Shown here piece by piece: positions 3,773-5,828 of a stretch of 5,828 nucleotides of DNA. Origin of the DNA: Atribacterota bacterium (GTDB lineage: Bacteria; Atribacterota; Phoenicimicrobiia; Phoenicimicrobiales; Stramentimicrobiaceae); assembly GCA_028696495.1 (NCBI GenBank), contig JAQVGY010000009.1, positions 1-5,828 of the forward strand, given 5' to 3'. A model generated the notes under the pieces. That model was not told where the DNA came from. It worked only from the letters and a program-made list of their open reading frames with translations, and ran no database searches. Both the position numbers and the translations under genes were made by a program. Position 1 is the first letter of the stretch; every line of letters starts with the position of its first letter.

Positions 3773-5828
3773 ATGGATCATCTCAAACTGTGACCCTAAG
3801 ACCGGGTCCTTCCAGACTTCAATTCTTACCGGAAAAGCATCTTTAAGTGTGGGAAGATGAGTAATGACCAGTATCTTCTCAAAATCATTCTGAATAGCAT
3901 TGATAGCCTGTATTAATTTTTGTAACCCATCTTCATCCTGGGTTCCAAATCCTTCATCAATTACTAAAGTCCTCAAAGGGGCCCCGGCTCTGATGGTTAA
4001 CAATTTAGAGAGGGCGATACGGATAGCAAAATCAATACGAAATGCCTCTCCTCCGCTATACAGTTCATAAGGTCTTACTCCCATCTCATCATGGATTTTT
4101 ATATCTAAGGTCTCTCTTGTCTCACCACTCTGTAATTCTTTGAGAGATTCTAAACTAACTGTGATAGGTTCATCAGATAATCTACTTAAAATAGCATTGG
4201 CTTCCTCTTCCAGCTCTGGAATGGCATTCTCAATAATCATAGAGGGGATACCATTTTTACCAAAGGCGGTGCTTAATTTTTCATAAATATTTTTCTGGTA
4301 TGAGAGCTTCCTTTCATTTTTTTCTAACCCTTTTTGCTCCTGCTGAAATTGTTCAATCTTCATTAACTTTTCCTGAATTGCTCCCTTTTTTAAAATAAGC
4401 TGGCCCTGTTCTTTTAGTAATTGATTCAATTTTTCCTGTTCGGCTGTTATCCTATCCTTTAACTCAGCAATTTTACCTATATTGGCCTTCAATGATTCCT
4501 GACTCGCCTTCAATCTGTTTATACTTATTTTTTTAGTCTCATACTGCTTATCTACTCCCATTCTTTCTTCTTCCAATCTGATAATTGATTTTTTTGCTTC
4601 CAATAATTTTTCTCTTTGGACTGGAATTTCTTTTAATTTTCTTAAATTACGATTGATCTCAAGATATTTTTCATCACTATAATTTAGATTCTTGATTTTT
4701 TCTTCAATTTCAGCTAAACTCTTTCTCTCCTTAAGGGCATACTGTTCTTGCTTTAGCTGATCTTGTAGCATGTTTATTTCCTGAGTAAGTACTTTCATTT
4801 GTTGAGGATATTTTTCTCCATCTTTGAGCAGCAAAGTAAAGGTATTTAGATTGTTTTGAACACCATCTCTCCTATTTAATTCATTGCGGACTCTTTTCCA
4901 CTCTTCCTGTAAGATATTCCTTTTTTCATTTAAAGAAGCAATCTCTTTGCTCAATCCATTGCTTTTCAATTTATTCTGTTTAATCTCCTGCCCTATGGTT
5001 AATTCTATATTTTCTTTTTTTTGCTCATCAAGCGGTGAGTGGCAAAGAGGGCAGAAGTCCTGTGTACCCTTTTTTAAAAGTGCTATCTTTTCTTGATTAT
5101 TGACAATCTCTTCTTGCAATCTTTTTATCTGAATGCTCTTACTCTCAATGTTTACCTTTATTAAATTACCTTCCTCTTCTATCTCTTCCCTCTTTTTTTG
5201 TAATTCCTGAAAATATTTTATTTGTGATTCTAAATTTTTAATCTTCTCCTTTGCTGCTGACAGGGAGTTCATTTTTTCCTTAAAGTCATTATGTTTTTCC
5301 TGTTTTTGCTCTAATTGTAATTTGAGACGGTTTTTACTATTTTCAATATGATTTTCTAACTCTCTTTTGACTTTCTCCATCCGGCGATACTCTTCCATTA
5401 AAAGCAACATCTTTTGATTTTCCCGTGATAAATTTTGATATATATTATAAGCAGATAATATATTTTTCTCACCAACTAAGAGAGCTCGATATTCCTTAAA
5501 GTTTTTCTCTATTCTTTCTCTTCTCTCTTTTAATTCCTGTAATTCTTTTAGCTCGGCCGAAATTCTGCCGGTTATTTCTTCTAACTGCCTACGGTCAAAT
5601 GAAAGTCTTTGATTTTCTTGCTCTAATTTTTGTAAAATATCCCTCTTTTCGGTAATTATGCTTAATTGCCTTTCTTCATCCTTCTCTATTAATTTAATCT
5701 CCTCTAAAACCATACCCTTTTCAGAAATTTCTTTCTGAAATTGTTCTAATCTGGTATTTAAAGCAATAATCTTTTTCTCCAGTTCTCTTACTTCCCTGCG
5801 AGCCAGTAGCGAAAGCTGTTCATAATGA
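3767..5828 (-). CDS. sbcC: SbcC/Rad50-type exonuclease ATPase subunit, N-terminus beyond the window
   Basis: SbcC is the SMC-like ATPase that pairs with the SbcD/Mre11 nuclease to open hairpins and process blocked double-strand ends. The frame is open to the right edge, giving 686 visible residues; the ATG at 5713 is an internal methionine. Not seen are the Walker A and Q-loop of the N-terminal ATPase half. Visible in order: a long Glu/Lys/Leu-rich coiled coil (about 1-250); the zinc hook CPLC (residues 259-262, bases 5042-5053), where two molecules join through Zn; the returning coiled coil (to about 530); ABC signature SGGEAF (starting 591, bases 4046-4057); Walker B LVIDEGFG with D624/E625 (3953-3958); the adjoining D-loop; and the H-loop histidine in VITHLP (H657, 3857-3859). 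Equal coil arms and usual family length suggest about 200-350 residues are missing. SbcD would be expected upstream, to the right, but is not in the window. Rad50 is the alternative name; the bacterial setting favours SbcC. Confidence 0.93.
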   Translation of the reverse strand, partial: HYEQLSLLARREVRELEKKIIALNTRLEQFQKEISEKGMVLEEIKLIEKDEERQLSIITEKRDILQKLEQENQRLSFDRRQLEEITGRISAELKELQELKERRERIEKNFKEYRALLVGEKNILSAYNIYQNLSRENQKMLLLMEEYRRMEKVKRELENHIENSKNRLKLQLEQKQEKHNDFKEKMNSLSAAKEKIKNLESQIKYFQELQKKREEIEEEGNLIKVNIESKSIQIKRLQEEIVNNQEKIALLKKGTQDFCPLCHSPLDEQKKENIELTIGQEIKQNKLKSNGLSKEIASLNEKRNILQEEWKRVRNELNRRDGVQNNLNTFTLLLKDGEKYPQQMKVLTQEINMLQDQLKQEQYALKERKSLAEIEEKIKNLNYSDEKYLEINRNLRKLKEIPVQREKLLEAKKSIIRLEEERMGVDKQYETKKISINRLKASQESLKANIGKIAELKDRITAEQEKLNQLLKEQGQLILKKGAIQEKLMKIEQFQQEQKGLEKNERKLSYQKNIYEKLSTAFGKNGIPSMIIENAIPELEEEANAILSRLSDEPITVSLESLKELQSGETRETLDIKIHDEMGVRPYELYSGGEAFRIDFAIRIALSKLLTIRAGAPLRTLVIDEGFGTQDEDGLQKLIQAINAIQNDFEKILVITHLPTLKDAFPVRIEVWKDPVLGSQFEMIHL

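Noticed and set aside
3792..3808. Hairpin GACCC-N7-GGGTC 20 bases after the dinB stop as a terminator
   Set aside because: The stem is only 5 bp, no T-run follows on the + strand, and it lies within codons for the sbcC C-terminus.
4884..5096. Open + strand frame opposite sbcC
   Set aside because: It is antisense to the coiled coil and zinc hook. The Phe/Ser/Leu-rich translation is what reverse reading of Glu/Lys codons gives.
5711..5713. ATG taken as the start of sbcC
   Set aside because: The frame stays open with coiled-coil composition for 38 further codons to the window edge, and the N-terminal ATPase half is absent. It is an internal methionine.

Overview
The window is a compact, AT-rich bacterial segment devoted almost entirely to DNA repair and the SOS response. 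Left to right on the + strand it holds an OsmC-family gene (74-511), an intergenic control region (512-678), lexA (start reassigned to 679), a DUF72/YecE-family gene, the wreckage of a DNA polymerase III alpha-type (dnaE) gene, and dinB (DNA polymerase IV). On the - strand, convergent with dinB and overlapping it by 6 bp, is the C-terminal two thirds of an SbcC/Rad50-type ATPase whose start lies beyond the right edge.

The control region before lexA is the best-resolved regulatory element. A TTGACG-N17-TACAAT promoter carries a perfect 12-bp palindrome (AAAC-ATAT-GTTT) in its spacer, one base per half-site away from the GAAC-N4-GTTC operator of Gram-positive LexA. A second AAAC-N4-GTTT element lies exactly 60 bp upstream, centre to centre. 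The promoter position shows that the ATG at 619 lies upstream of the expected transcript start, so LexA must begin at 679. That gives 203 residues, the normal LexA length, with cleavage site A87-G88 and the Ser122/Lys160 dyad.

lexA and the DUF72 gene are 8 bp apart, and no convincing promoter separates them from the dnaE remnant and dinB. The four are therefore likely one LexA-controlled transcript. This resembles the LexA-linked mutagenesis cassettes (lexA/imuA/imuB/dnaE2 type) in which an SOS-induced DnaE works with a Y-family polymerase. Here the DnaE partner is destroyed: pieces matching separated conserved blocks of DnaE lie within about 370 bp in three different frames. DinB is intact, with catalytic acidic residues and a clamp-binding motif, so translesion capacity probably survives without the C-family polymerase.

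Organism: the LexA winged helix, the operator type, the purine-rich Shine-Dalgarno sequences and the low GC suggest a Firmicutes-like or deep-branching candidate-phylum bacterium (Atribacterota is one guess). This is inference, and no gene here settles it. I found no RNA genes, CRISPR arrays, insertion sequences or complete mobile elements.
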